This document shows positions 25,629 through 34,040 of a stretch of 64,000 bases of DNA, one piece after another. A program made the translations under genes and the position numbers. Under the pieces are notes generated by a model that worked only from the letters and a program-made list of their open reading frames with translations, did not search any database and was not told the DNA's origin. Each line of letters begins with the position of its first letter. The first letter of the stretch is position 1. The DNA is from Ascidiimonas aurantiaca. GTDB lineage: Bacteria > Bacteroidota > Bacteroidia > Flavobacteriales > Flavobacteriaceae. Where the stretch lies: the NCBI RefSeq assembly GCF_037646345.1, contig NZ_JBBEWR010000014.1:73197-137196 (forward strand), read 5' to 3'.

Positions 25629-28178
25629 ATGGATGATAATTTTTCCCCAAGAGTAAAGGACGTGATAGCCTACAGCAAAGAGGAAGCACTTCGTCTGGGC
25701 CATGACTTCATTGGCACTGAGCATCTTATGCTTGGGCTTTTGAGAGATGGCAGCGGAAAGGCTATTAATATCCTGAATGCATTAGATGTTGATCTGGACC
25801 ACCTTCGACGTAAAGTTGAGATCCTGAGTCCGTCTAATTCAGGTTCGGGAGTACTCTCTAATGACAAAAAAAACCTGCACCTTACCCGTCAGGCAGAAAG
25901 GGCCCTGAAGACTACTTTTCTGGAAGCTAAGCTTTTCCAGAGTTCTTCAATTAATACGGCACATTTACTTTTGTGCATTCTGCGCAATGAAAACGACCCT
26001 ACTACCAAATTACTTAACAAACTAAAAGTTGATTACGATAACGTGAAAGAACAATTTAAATACATGACCACGAGCGATGATGATTATATAGATTCGCCTA
26101 CTTCAGAGTCGTACTCAGATGAACCAGGTTCGTCAGATGATTCTCGCGAAAACCCGTTCAGTAGTTCCGGCTCAGGAAAATCAAATAAAAAATCGAAAAC
26201 ACCAGTACTTGATAATTTTGGGCGCGACCTTACACAACTGGCAGAAGAAGATAAACTAGACCCCGTAGTGGGCAGGGAAAAAGAGATTGAGAGAGTTTCT
26301 CAAATACTTAGCAGACGAAAGAAAAACAATCCTTTACTTATTGGTGAACCCGGAGTGGGAAAATCTGCCATTGCAGAAGGATTAGCCCTCAGGATTATCA
26401 AAAAGAAAGTTTCCCGAATACTTTACAATAAAAGAGTAGTTACACTGGATCTGGCAAGTCTTGTTGCCGGTACCAAATACCGCGGACAGTTTGAAGAGCG
26501 AATGAAAGCGGTAATGAACGAGCTGGAAAAAAACGATGATATTATTTTGTTCATAGATGAAATACATACCATTGTTGGAGCCGGTGGAGCAACCGGTAGT
26601 CTTGATGCGTCCAACATGTTCAAACCGGCATTGGCCAGAGGTGAGATCCAATGTATAGGTGCTACCACCCTAGATGAATACCGTCAATACATAGAAAAAG
26701 ACGGAGCTCTAGAAAGAAGATTTCAAAAAGTGATTGTAGAACCTACCACCGTAGAAGAAACCATTGAGATACTCAATAACATTAAAGAACGGTATGAAGA
26801 ACACCATAATGTAAATTATACCGATGCTGCTATTGATGCCTGTGTACGACTTACCCACCGGTATATGACCGATCGTTTTTTACCAGACAAAGCCATAGAT
26901 GCACTTGATGAATCAGGGTCACGAGTTCATATTACCAATATGCATGTCCCCAAGCAAATACTCGAGCTTGAAAAACAACTGGAAGACGTTCGTGAACTCA
27001 AAAATTCGGTAGTTAAGAAGCAGAAATATGAAGAAGCCGCTAAATTAAGAGATGATGAAAAGAGGCTTGAAAAAGAACTGGCTACAGCTCAGGAAAAATG
27101 GGAAGAAGAAAGTAAAAGACATCGGGAAACAGTTACAGAAGATAACGTAGCCGATGTCGTTTCTATGATGAGTGGTATTCCTGTAAACAGGATCGCTCAG
27201 ACAGAAAGTAATAAACTGGCACAGCTTCCTGAACTTATAAAAGGAAAAGTAATAGGCCAGGATGAAGCTGTAGGTAAGGTTACCAAAGCTATACAACGAA
27301 ATCGTGCAGGACTTAAAGACCCTAACAAACCCATAGGCTCTTTTATATTCCTGGGTCAAACAGGTGTGGGTAAAACCCAGCTTGCCAAAGTGCTTGCCAA
27401 AGAGTTATTCGACTCAGAAGATGCGCTTATTCGCATTGATATGAGTGAATATATGGAGAAATTTGCCGTATCGCGACTTATAGGTGCGCCTCCGGGATAT
27501 GTGGGTTATGAAGAAGGCGGACAATTGACCGAAAAGGTAAGAAGAAAACCTTACGCCGTAGTTTTATTGGATGAGGTAGAAAAAGCCCACCCCGATGTAT
27601 TTAATATGCTCTTACAGGTATTAGATGACGGGTACCTTACCGATAGTTTGGGAAGAAAAATAGATTTCCGAAACTCCATTATCATTATGACCTCCAATAT
27701 TGGAGCGAGACAACTTAAAGATTTTGGTCAGGGTGTCGGGTTTGGTACCTCTGCCAGAAAAGCACAGGCTGAAGATTACCAGAAAAGTGTTATCGAAAAT
27801 GCCCTTAAAAAGGCATTTGCTCCGGAATTTCTTAACAGAATTGATGACGTAGTTGTATTTAACTCTCTTGAAAAAGAACACATTGATATCATTATCAATA
27901 TAGAGTTGGATAAGTTATATGCCCGAATACGTGAATTAGGGTATGAACTGAAGCTAAGCAAAAAAGCAAAAGATTATATTGCTGATAAAGGCTTTGATAA
28001 ACAATACGGTGCCCGACCGTTAAAAAGAGCTATCCAGAAGTACGTAGAAGATGCCCTTGCAGAAGAAATTATTACCTCAAAATTAGATGAAGGAGATAAG
28101 ATTATTATGGATCTGGATACCAAAAAAGATGAACTCGTAGTTACTATTCAAAAAGAAGAAAAAGAAACAGAGTCATAA
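25629..28178 (+). CDS. clpC: ATP-dependent Clp protease ATP-binding subunit ClpC
   Basis: An 849-residue Hsp100 unfoldase, read from the ATG at 25629 (MDDNFSPRVKDVIAYS), where the family normally begins. Parts in order: duplicated Clp N domain (about 1-145), a Ser-rich linker (about 150-190), AAA1 with Walker A GEPGVGKS and Walker B ILFIDEIH, a UVR-containing coiled coil (VRELKNSVVKKQKYEEAAKLRDDEKRLE split over the M domain), AAA2 with GQTGVGKT and VVLLDEVEKAHPDV, and the ClpB D2-small domain. It unfolds proteins for ClpP and takes part in stress response. It has its own terminator and stands alone; clpP is not in the window. Confidence 0.96.
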   Translation: MDDNFSPRVKDVIAYSKEEALRLGHDFIGTEHLMLGLLRDGSGKAINILNALDVDLDHLRRKVEILSPSNSGSGVLSNDKKNLHLTRQAERALKTTFLEAKLFQSSSINTAHLLLCILRNENDPTTKLLNKLKVDYDNVKEQFKYMTTSDDDYIDSPTSESYSDEPGSSDDSRENPFSSSGSGKSNKKSKTPVLDNFGRDLTQLAEEDKLDPVVGREKEIERVSQILSRRKKNNPLLIGEPGVGKSAIAEGLALRIIKKKVSRILYNKRVVTLDLASLVAGTKYRGQFEERMKAVMNELEKNDDIILFIDEIHTIVGAGGATGSLDASNMFKPALARGEIQCIGATTLDEYRQYIEKDGALERRFQKVIVEPTTVEETIEILNNIKERYEEHHNVNYTDAAIDACVRLTHRYMTDRFLPDKAIDALDESGSRVHITNMHVPKQILELEKQLEDVRELKNSVVKKQKYEEAAKLRDDEKRLEKELATAQEKWEEESKRHRETVTEDNVADVVSMMSGIPVNRIAQTESNKLAQLPELIKGKVIGQDEAVGKVTKAIQRNRAGLKDPNKPIGSFIFLGQTGVGKTQLAKVLAKELFDSEDALIRIDMSEYMEKFAVSRLIGAPPGYVGYEEGGQLTEKVRRKPYAVVLLDEVEKAHPDVFNMLLQVLDDGYLTDSLGRKIDFRNSIIIMTSNIGARQLKDFGQGVGFGTSARKAQAEDYQKSVIENALKKAFAPEFLNRIDDVVVFNSLEKEHIDIIINIELDKLYARIRELGYELKLSKKAKDYIADKGFDKQYGARPLKRAIQKYVEDALAEEIITSKLDEGDKIIMDLDTKKDELVVTIQKEEKETES

Positions 28179-28203
28179 AAACATTACGTCACGTTATTTA
28201 TAG

Positions 28204-28236
28204 AAAGTGTGCTCTTAAAAGAGCACACTTTTTTTT
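28204..28236 (+). terminator. Rho-independent terminator of clpC
   Basis: AAAGTGTGCTCTT (28204-28216) pairs with AAGAGCACACTTT (28219-28231) and is followed by further T residues, 25 bp after the clpC stop. Confidence 0.9.
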
Positions 28237-28354
28237 AATCATATCTTTTATCTCCTTCCCGCCGGCAATACGTTAAATTCTAAATTTATTTTCCCTTTGC
28301 CTTTTTCCTTACGTAATTTCTTTATTACATTCGTGTTTTTATAACCAAAAGCAA

Positions 28355-29734
28355 ATGAATAAGGACAAAACCATTGTTGGGAGCCAGGAATGGATATCTC
28401 TTCCCGAACTTTCTATACCTGCCATTAAAGTACGGGTTGACAGTGGAGCAAAAACATCAGCACTGCACGCAGTTAATATACACCCTTTTAACAGAAATAA
28501 TGAGGCATGGGTTACTTTTGATGTCTTTCCCATTCAACACAATGGGAAAAAAGTAATTCATTGCGAAGCGAGGGTTATAGATAAACGTGTTATTAAAAGC
28601 TCTACGGGAAACCGGGAAAACCGATATGTGATTAAAACAACACTTAAGGTTAACGACCTTTTATTTGACATTGAACTTACCCTTACCAACAGGGATTCCA
28701 TGGGGTATCGTATGCTTTTGGGCAGGGAAGCTATGGCGGGGCGTATGGTGGTTGACCCTGAAGGAAGCTTTCTCATGGGGCGTTTGGAAGATGAAGAAGT
28801 AGAAAATCAATATAAGCTCCAAATACAGAGTCGTGCAGGACTTAAAATAGGAGTTTTGGCAAGTAATCGCGAACTGTACAGCAATAAGAGAATAATTGAA
28901 GCAGGTGAACGACTTGGGCACGATATGCAATTTTATAATATACGGCAATGTTATATAAAATTAGATGCCAAAACTCCCGAGATTCATTATAGAGGAGGTA
29001 AAGTTTTAAACGACCTGGATGCCGTAATTCCCCGAATACGCCCCAGTATGACTTTTTACGGATGTGCACTGCTTCGTCATTTTGAATCACTCAATGTGTT
29101 TTGTCTTAACTCTGCCTCTGCTATTAGCTATTCCCGTGATAAACTGTATTCTTTACAACTATTACTGAAAAGTGGTATTGAAATTCCCACTACCGGATTT
29201 GCCAACTCACCTCTGGACACCAACGATCTCATAAAAATGGTGGGGGGTTCTCCTTTAATTATCAAACTGCTGGAAGGTACTCAAGGTAAAGGAGTCGTAC
29301 TTGCTGAAACTAAAAAAGCAGCAGAGAGTGTTATCAATGCATTTAAAAGTCTTCATGCTAACATACTAGTACAGGAATTTATTAAAGAAGCCAATGGTAA
29401 AGATATCAGATGCTTTGTAATAAACGGAAAAGTCGTAGCCTCCATGCAGCGGGAAGCACCTCCGGGAGAATTCAGAGCCAATATGCATCTTGGCGGGAAT
29501 GCTTCTATTATAAAAATCACTCCCGAAGAAAAGCGAATAGCAATTAAGGCTGCTAAAGCCATGGGATTACATATTGCCGGGGTAGATATCATACGATCGT
29601 CTAAAGGGCCGCTTCTTCTGGAAGTAAATTCTTCTCCAGGTCTGGAAGGGATAGAGGCGGCAACCAATAAGGACATTGCCTCTCTTATGATCAAATCTAT
29701 TGAGAAAAATATGAACTGGATATCTCCTGCTTGA
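28355..29734 (+). CDS. RimB-RimK fusion: retropepsin-like protease domain plus ATP-grasp glutamate ligase
   Basis: A 459-residue two-domain protein. Residues about 8-148 match the RimB / 'ATP-dependent zinc protease' family (DUF785), a retropepsin-like fold with the catalytic motif DSGAKTSALHA and the later GREAM and VDPEGSF. Residues about 160-455 are RimK-like: a domain beginning LKIGVLASNRELYSNKRI, then the ATP-grasp core with IIKLLEGTQGKGVVLA, QEFI and LLEVNSSPGLEGIE (metal ligands Glu and Asn). RimK adds glutamates to the C-terminus of ribosomal protein S6 in E. coli; in Pseudomonas rimB and rimK are separate genes of one operon. The fusion supports a shared substrate. The gene seems monocistronic. 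Confidence 0.88.
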   Translation: MNKDKTIVGSQEWISLPELSIPAIKVRVDSGAKTSALHAVNIHPFNRNNEAWVTFDVFPIQHNGKKVIHCEARVIDKRVIKSSTGNRENRYVIKTTLKVNDLLFDIELTLTNRDSMGYRMLLGREAMAGRMVVDPEGSFLMGRLEDEEVENQYKLQIQSRAGLKIGVLASNRELYSNKRIIEAGERLGHDMQFYNIRQCYIKLDAKTPEIHYRGGKVLNDLDAVIPRIRPSMTFYGCALLRHFESLNVFCLNSASAISYSRDKLYSLQLLLKSGIEIPTTGFANSPLDTNDLIKMVGGSPLIIKLLEGTQGKGVVLAETKKAAESVINAFKSLHANILVQEFIKEANGKDIRCFVINGKVVASMQREAPPGEFRANMHLGGNASIIKITPEEKRIAIKAAKAMGLHIAGVDIIRSSKGPLLLEVNSSPGLEGIEAATNKDIASLMIKSIEKNMNWISPA

Positions 29735-29837
29735 ATTGTGTGTGGACTACAATTCATAAGGAATTAATAGCCTTTCATCTATTATTTTTTTAAGGTTGCT
29801 ACCAATTGAAGTAACTTTAAATTAATGATGGAACTAA

Positions 29838-30230
29838 ATGTCGCTTAATTCAAAAGATATTATCAAAAAATATGAGTTAGAGATAGGCAAAGTTGAAGTT
29901 TATAAAAACTATATGATAGCATATTTAAATGAAGGGATCATTTTATCGCTGGAAAGAGCCTATGAACTAAACGGTATTTCCGAAATTCATTTCGGGAACA
30001 GAGATTTTGCATACATAGCTGTAAGAAACCATTCCTATTCAGTAGATCCTTTTATTTATACTCATACCAAAAAAATTAAAAACCTAAAAGCATTTGCGGT
30101 AGTCTCAAAAATGGAACTTTTAAAACACAGTTTTAAAATTGAACAGCATTTTTTTGGAGACAAACCTATGAAAATGTTCAACAATATTGAAGAGGCTCTG
30201 CAATGGGTTAAAAGTATCCTTAATAAATGA
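29838..30230 (+). CDS. SpoIIAA/STAS-like small protein, copy 1
   Basis: A 130-residue cytoplasmic protein with alternating strands and helices like SpoIIAA-type folds. It shares an unmistakable pattern with the next gene: NEG, then an A-YEL-like helix, FGNRDFAYIAVRNHSYSVDP, a central hydrophobic strand (KAFAVVS), and an FFGDKPMKMFNNIEEALQW tail. Such proteins occur in Flavobacteriaceae as uncharacterised singletons or pairs. No catalytic residue set is obvious, and the phospho-acceptor Ser of true anti-sigma-factor antagonists cannot be assigned. Function unknown. Confidence 0.7.
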   Translation: MSLNSKDIIKKYELEIGKVEVYKNYMIAYLNEGIILSLERAYELNGISEIHFGNRDFAYIAVRNHSYSVDPFIYTHTKKIKNLKAFAVVSKMELLKHSFKIEQHFFGDKPMKMFNNIEEALQWVKSILNK

Positions 30231-30275
30231 TTATATAACCTCAAATTACAACGCACTCTCTTTACCCCCAAAGCT

Positions 30276-30665
30276 ATGAACAGAAAAATTATATTTGATT
30301 TTGGTTTTTTAGAACTACATGAATATTTAGCCATTGGCACCATAAATGAAGGTGAAGACCTTACATTTGACCAGAACAAACTGCTTTTCGATGCTTGTAT
30401 CCAGCATTATGATACCAAAAATTTTGGCTACATTTCAAATAGGTTACACTCTTATTCTGTAAACCCAATGGGTTACATAAATGCCTCTCAGATATCACAA
30501 TTACAGGCCATAGCAGTGGTCATTACTCATCCGGCACAGCGATTAAGTGCCGAAGTTGAAAAAATATTTTTCAATAAACCCTTCGAATATTTTGAACATC
30601 TGGACGAAGCCAAGGCCTGGATACGAAAAATTGTCATTCTGGCAAATCAGAAAGGAATAGTTTAG
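30276..30665 (+). CDS. SpoIIAA/STAS-like small protein, copy 2
   Basis: A 129-residue paralogue of the gene 45 bp upstream. Shared positions include INEGEDLTFDQ, NFGYISNRLHSYSVNPMGYI, LQAIAVVIT and the end IFFNKPFEYFEHLDEAKAWI. Sequence identity is modest, so the duplication is old. The two likely form a single operon and may form a heterodimer. The last 32 bases overlap the end of hutH on the other strand, with the stops inside each other's reading regions. Function unknown. Confidence 0.7.
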   Translation: MNRKIIFDFGFLELHEYLAIGTINEGEDLTFDQNKLLFDACIQHYDTKNFGYISNRLHSYSVNPMGYINASQISQLQAIAVVITHPAQRLSAEVEKIFFNKPFEYFEHLDEAKAWIRKIVILANQKGIV

Positions 30666-32154
30666 AAGGTGCATAACTACTTATAAATAGTACCGAAGCC
30701 TCAATATCTTTGTAGAGAATACGATCGTGATCTACAAAATCTACCAGTTTTCGGTATTCTTTCAGGAACTGCTGTAAAAAAGAAGATGTTTTTAAAGGTT
30801 TTCTAAAAAACATAGCCTGAGAAGCAGTGAGTAATTCGATAGCAAGAATACGCTCCAAATTCATGAGCACTCGGTAAGCCTTTGTAGCTGCGTTAGCTCC
30901 CATACTTACATGATCTTCCTGCCCGTTTGACGATGTAATGCTATCTACACTGCAGGGTGTACACAGTTGCTTGTTCTCACTAACTATGCCTGCAGCCGTA
31001 TATTGAGGGATCATTAACCCTGAGTTAAGACCGGGGTCATTCACCAGGAAAGCAGGGAGTTTACGCTCTCCTGAAATTAACTGATAAGTTCTCCTTTCTG
31101 AAATATTCCCCAACTCGGCCAACGCTATACATAAATAATCTAATGCCATGGCAAGAGGTTGTCCGTGAAAATTGCCGCCGGAAAGTATGCTATCTTCTTC
31201 TACAAAAATATTAGGATTATCGGTTACTGAGTTGATTTCTGTTTTAAAAACCTTATGTACATGTTTAATAACATCTTTGGTCGCACCGTGTACCTGTGGG
31301 ACACATCTAAAGGAATACGGGTCCTGCACTTGTTTTTTAGTCTGTGCAGCCAGCTCGCTGCCCTTTAGAAAATCACGTATTCTGGAAGCCGTTTTTACCT
31401 GTCCTCTATGTGGACGGATAAAATGTATGCGCTCATCAAAAGGTTCTGTCGTGCATAAAAAGGCATCTATAGAAATACTGGCTATCAAATCTGCCATATA
31501 GGAAAGTCGGTACCCTTTAAGCAATAGGTAGATACCATAGGCACTCATAAACTGTGTGCCGTTCAAAAGAGCGAGTCCTTCCTTGGATTGCAGTTCTACA
31601 GGAGACCACCCCATTTCTGCCAATACTTCTTCCGATGGTCTTTTTTCACCTTTATAAAATACCTCCCCTTTTCCCAATAAAGGTAAGGCCATATGCGCTA
31701 ATGGAGCGAGATCTCCAGAAGCTCCTAAAGACCCCTGGGTATAAACAACTGGCGTAACTTTGTGATTATAGAAGTCCATGAGCCGTTTTACCGTGACCAA
31801 TTGAACACCACTATGCCCATAACTAAGTGACTGGATTTTGAGTAATAGCATAAGCCTTACAATATCGACAGGAACGGGAGCCCCTGCTCCACAGGCATGA
31901 GACATTACCAGATTTTCCTGGAGAGTGATCAGGTGTTTAGGTGATATTTTTACCTTACAAAGAGACCCAAAACCCGTATTGATCCCATAAACCGGTTTTT
32001 GGTCTGTTTGTAACTTTTTATCGAGAAACTTACGGCATTTTTCAATATTGTGCCGAGCCTCTTCCGAAAGGTCCAACAGTTTGTCATTTATAAGTATATC
32101 GTGAATTTCTGTGAGGTCCAGTATATCAGAACTCACATAATGTGTTTTTTTCAT
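30634..32154 (-). CDS. hutH: Histidine ammonia-lyase
   Basis: A 506-residue lyase read from MKKTHYVSSDIL at 32154; a TTG further upstream is less likely. The Ala-Ser-Gly triad that cyclises to the MIO electrophile is in GSLGASGDLAPLAHM. The N-terminal YGINTGFGSL and the substrate loop FHGQPLAMALDYL are also typical. It converts histidine to trans-urocanate and ammonia, the first step of histidine breakdown. No hutU, hutI or hutG is adjacent, which is common in this phylum. A TAATTTTG element on the minus strand at 32214-32207 is a candidate -7 box. The 3' end overlaps the SpoIIAA-like gene by 32 bp. Confidence 0.94.
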   Translation of the reverse strand: MKKTHYVSSDILDLTEIHDILINDKLLDLSEEARHNIEKCRKFLDKKLQTDQKPVYGINTGFGSLCKVKISPKHLITLQENLVMSHACGAGAPVPVDIVRLMLLLKIQSLSYGHSGVQLVTVKRLMDFYNHKVTPVVYTQGSLGASGDLAPLAHMALPLLGKGEVFYKGEKRPSEEVLAEMGWSPVELQSKEGLALLNGTQFMSAYGIYLLLKGYRLSYMADLIASISIDAFLCTTEPFDERIHFIRPHRGQVKTASRIRDFLKGSELAAQTKKQVQDPYSFRCVPQVHGATKDVIKHVHKVFKTEINSVTDNPNIFVEEDSILSGGNFHGQPLAMALDYLCIALAELGNISERRTYQLISGERKLPAFLVNDPGLNSGLMIPQYTAAGIVSENKQLCTPCSVDSITSSNGQEDHVSMGANAATKAYRVLMNLERILAIELLTASQAMFFRKPLKTSSFLQQFLKEYRKLVDFVDHDRILYKDIEASVLFISSYAPSKLFLSDLPE

Positions 32155-32215
32155 CACCGGTTCGGGTTTGAGGTTCAAAATTCAACCTTTTCGCGTAAAA
32201 ATCAAACAAAATTAA

Positions 32216-33760
32216 CTAAGTTAAGGAAGAGGTTTGTTTTTCTCTTTTCTTTTTTTGTGGAAAAAGGGAAAGAAAGGCTTCTCCCAAACAATCTGTTATA
32301 CTGCCTGCCGTGAGAGCTTCATATCCTTTTTGTGAAGCACTGATATCTCCGGCCCGCCCATGTAGAAATACACCAAAAACAGCTGCTTCCAAAGGTGCAT
32401 ACCCTTGAGACATTAAACCTGCTATGATCCCTGAAAGTACATCTCCGCTGCCCGCCGTTGCCATTCCGGGATTACCTGAATTGTTAACAAATATAGAGGT
32501 ATTGTGAAGGATAAGGGTATGTGCCCCTTTAATAACCAGAATGATCTTATGTGTATTTGCAAAAGCTTGTGCCCTGGCAATTTTTTCAAAATCATCCTTC
32601 CATTCACCTATTAAGCGGCGTAATTCTTGAGGATGTGGTGTAAGTATGCTTTGTGCTGGTATTTCAGTTAACAGTTTAGGGTTTTGGGAAAGTATCGTAA
32701 GTGCATCGGCATCCAAAACTAAAGGTATTTGCGTTTTTGATAAAAATGATTCAAGCATACGTACAGTGTCTGCATGCAAGCCTATTCCCATACCAAGGGC
32801 TACCGCATCAGGTTTAATATCGGTTGCAATTTCGGTAAGGTAGTGTTCATTCAAATCGGTTTCTACCATAATCTCGGGTAAAGCAGTTTGAGCCGGTAAA
32901 TACCCGCATTTTGGAAGATAAAGACTTACTCTTCCGGCTCCGGAAACCAAACTGGCCTTGCCTGCAAGTAAACAGGCTCCAATTTTTCCATAGCTTCCCC
33001 CTATCACAAGGGTATGCCCATAAGTACCTTTATGAGTAAACTTCTCTCGGGAGCGGTAAAACGACAACACTAAGGAGGTATCTATCAATGTTGCCAATGG
33101 TTGGGTTTCTTTCATGTACTTTTGAGACAGGCCAATATCTATCACCTCCCAATTCTTTACATACAAAGCATTATCAGGGAGAAAAAAAGGTAACTTGGGT
33201 ACCTGAAAGCTCAGGATATGATCTGCCAGAATTACGTGATCACTACTCTCGGGAATAGCATTCATAAAAAGTCCTGAGGGAATATCTACAGAAAGTATAA
33301 AAGCACCACTGGTATTAATATTCTGCATAATGAAACTAACCCAAGCGTCTGGTTTGCGGTTCAAGCCTATACCAAAAATAGCATCGATCACCACATCGTT
33401 TACCCCTATGGAAGGGAGGTCACTATGTTCGTCCAGATACTCAGGCCAGTAGCCAATATCTTTAATTCGCTTCAGGTTTAATAAAAAATCGGCTGCTCGC
33501 TGATCACTGAAATTGACAATGTATAGGTTTACAGTGTATCCCTGTTGCAAAAGATATCTTGCTATGACCATACCGTCTCCTCCATTGTTGCCAATACCGC
33601 AAAAAACATGAATGATTACCTTTGCACCTTTTAATTGCCCATGTAACCAGTCAAAAACAGCTTTTCCTGCACTTTCCATAAGCTCGGCACTTGCCATACC
33701 TCTATCTTCGATTGTGAATTTATCAGCCTGGTAAATCTGTTCCGTAGAAAAAATCTTCAT
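32216..33760 (-). CDS. nnr: Bifunctional NAD(P)H-hydrate epimerase / ADP- or ATP-dependent dehydratase
   Basis: A 514-residue fusion of the usual size. The N-terminal YjeF_N epimerase domain (about 1-215) has FCGIGNNGGDGMVIAR and the conserved VIDAIFGIGLNR and SVDIPSG loops. The C-terminal ribokinase-like dehydratase domain (about 225-505) has HKGTYGHTLVIGGSYGKIGAC, DADALT, LTPHPQE and GMATAGSGDVLSGIIAGL. The enzyme repairs NADHX and NADPHX formed by damage or heat. It lies on the minus strand, divergent from the thr operon, and 61 bp upstream of hutH. Confidence 0.94.
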   Translation of the reverse strand: MKIFSTEQIYQADKFTIEDRGMASAELMESAGKAVFDWLHGQLKGAKVIIHVFCGIGNNGGDGMVIARYLLQQGYTVNLYIVNFSDQRAADFLLNLKRIKDIGYWPEYLDEHSDLPSIGVNDVVIDAIFGIGLNRKPDAWVSFIMQNINTSGAFILSVDIPSGLFMNAIPESSDHVILADHILSFQVPKLPFFLPDNALYVKNWEVIDIGLSQKYMKETQPLATLIDTSLVLSFYRSREKFTHKGTYGHTLVIGGSYGKIGACLLAGKASLVSGAGRVSLYLPKCGYLPAQTALPEIMVETDLNEHYLTEIATDIKPDAVALGMGIGLHADTVRMLESFLSKTQIPLVLDADALTILSQNPKLLTEIPAQSILTPHPQELRRLIGEWKDDFEKIARAQAFANTHKIILVIKGAHTLILHNTSIFVNNSGNPGMATAGSGDVLSGIIAGLMSQGYAPLEAAVFGVFLHGRAGDISASQKGYEALTAGSITDCLGEAFLSLFPQKKKREKQTSSLT

Positions 33761-33812
33761 TTGCTAAATAAATAAGAGTTACATTGCTAAATTGGTAAAA
33801 ATCAGCACTTCT

Positions 33813-33843
33813 TTTGTTTAGAAAGGTAAATGTACTACTTTTG
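33813..33843 (+). promoter_or_regulatory. Promoter of the threonine operon
   Basis: TTTG (33813-33816), a 19-base spacer and TACTTTTG (33836-33843) match the Bacteroidota consensus closely. Transcription would start near 33850 and give a leader of about 190 bases before thrA, containing the short ORF at 33864. Confidence 0.7.
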
Positions 33844-33863
33844 ATTGGAAATGTGCCGGGTAA

Positions 33864-33962
33864 ATGAAACACTTCACAAACACATATAATCTTATCAGTC
33901 TCTGTTCGGGAAGGCACTTTTCTATGATCTCTTCTTTTGGTGTTACCACTATTACCCCTTAG
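33864..33962 (+). CDS. Putative threonine-operon leader peptide
   Basis: A 32-codon ORF starts about 15 bases into the predicted transcript and ends 78 bases before thrA. Its last residues are GVTTITP, with three threonines and one isoleucine within six residues just before the stop. Threonine and isoleucine are the end products that control this pathway, as in the E. coli thr leader. A short stem CCCC-TTA-GGGG spans the leader stop codon. I could not find a strong terminator hairpin with a T run between it and thrA, so the read-out may be at translation or through Rho. The identification is by position, size and codon content only. Confidence 0.55.
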   Translation: MKHFTNTYNLISLCSGRHFSMISSFGVTTITP

Positions 33963-34040
33963 GGGGGCACTTCATCATATATTATTCCGGGACATCACTT
34001 ATTATGTAAGATTAACCTTTCTTTTTAGTATTATTGCGTT

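Noticed and set aside
33962..34040. Classical intrinsic attenuator after the thr leader peptide
   Set aside because: No GC-rich stem followed by a T run was found; only a short CCCC/GGGG stem across the leader stop.
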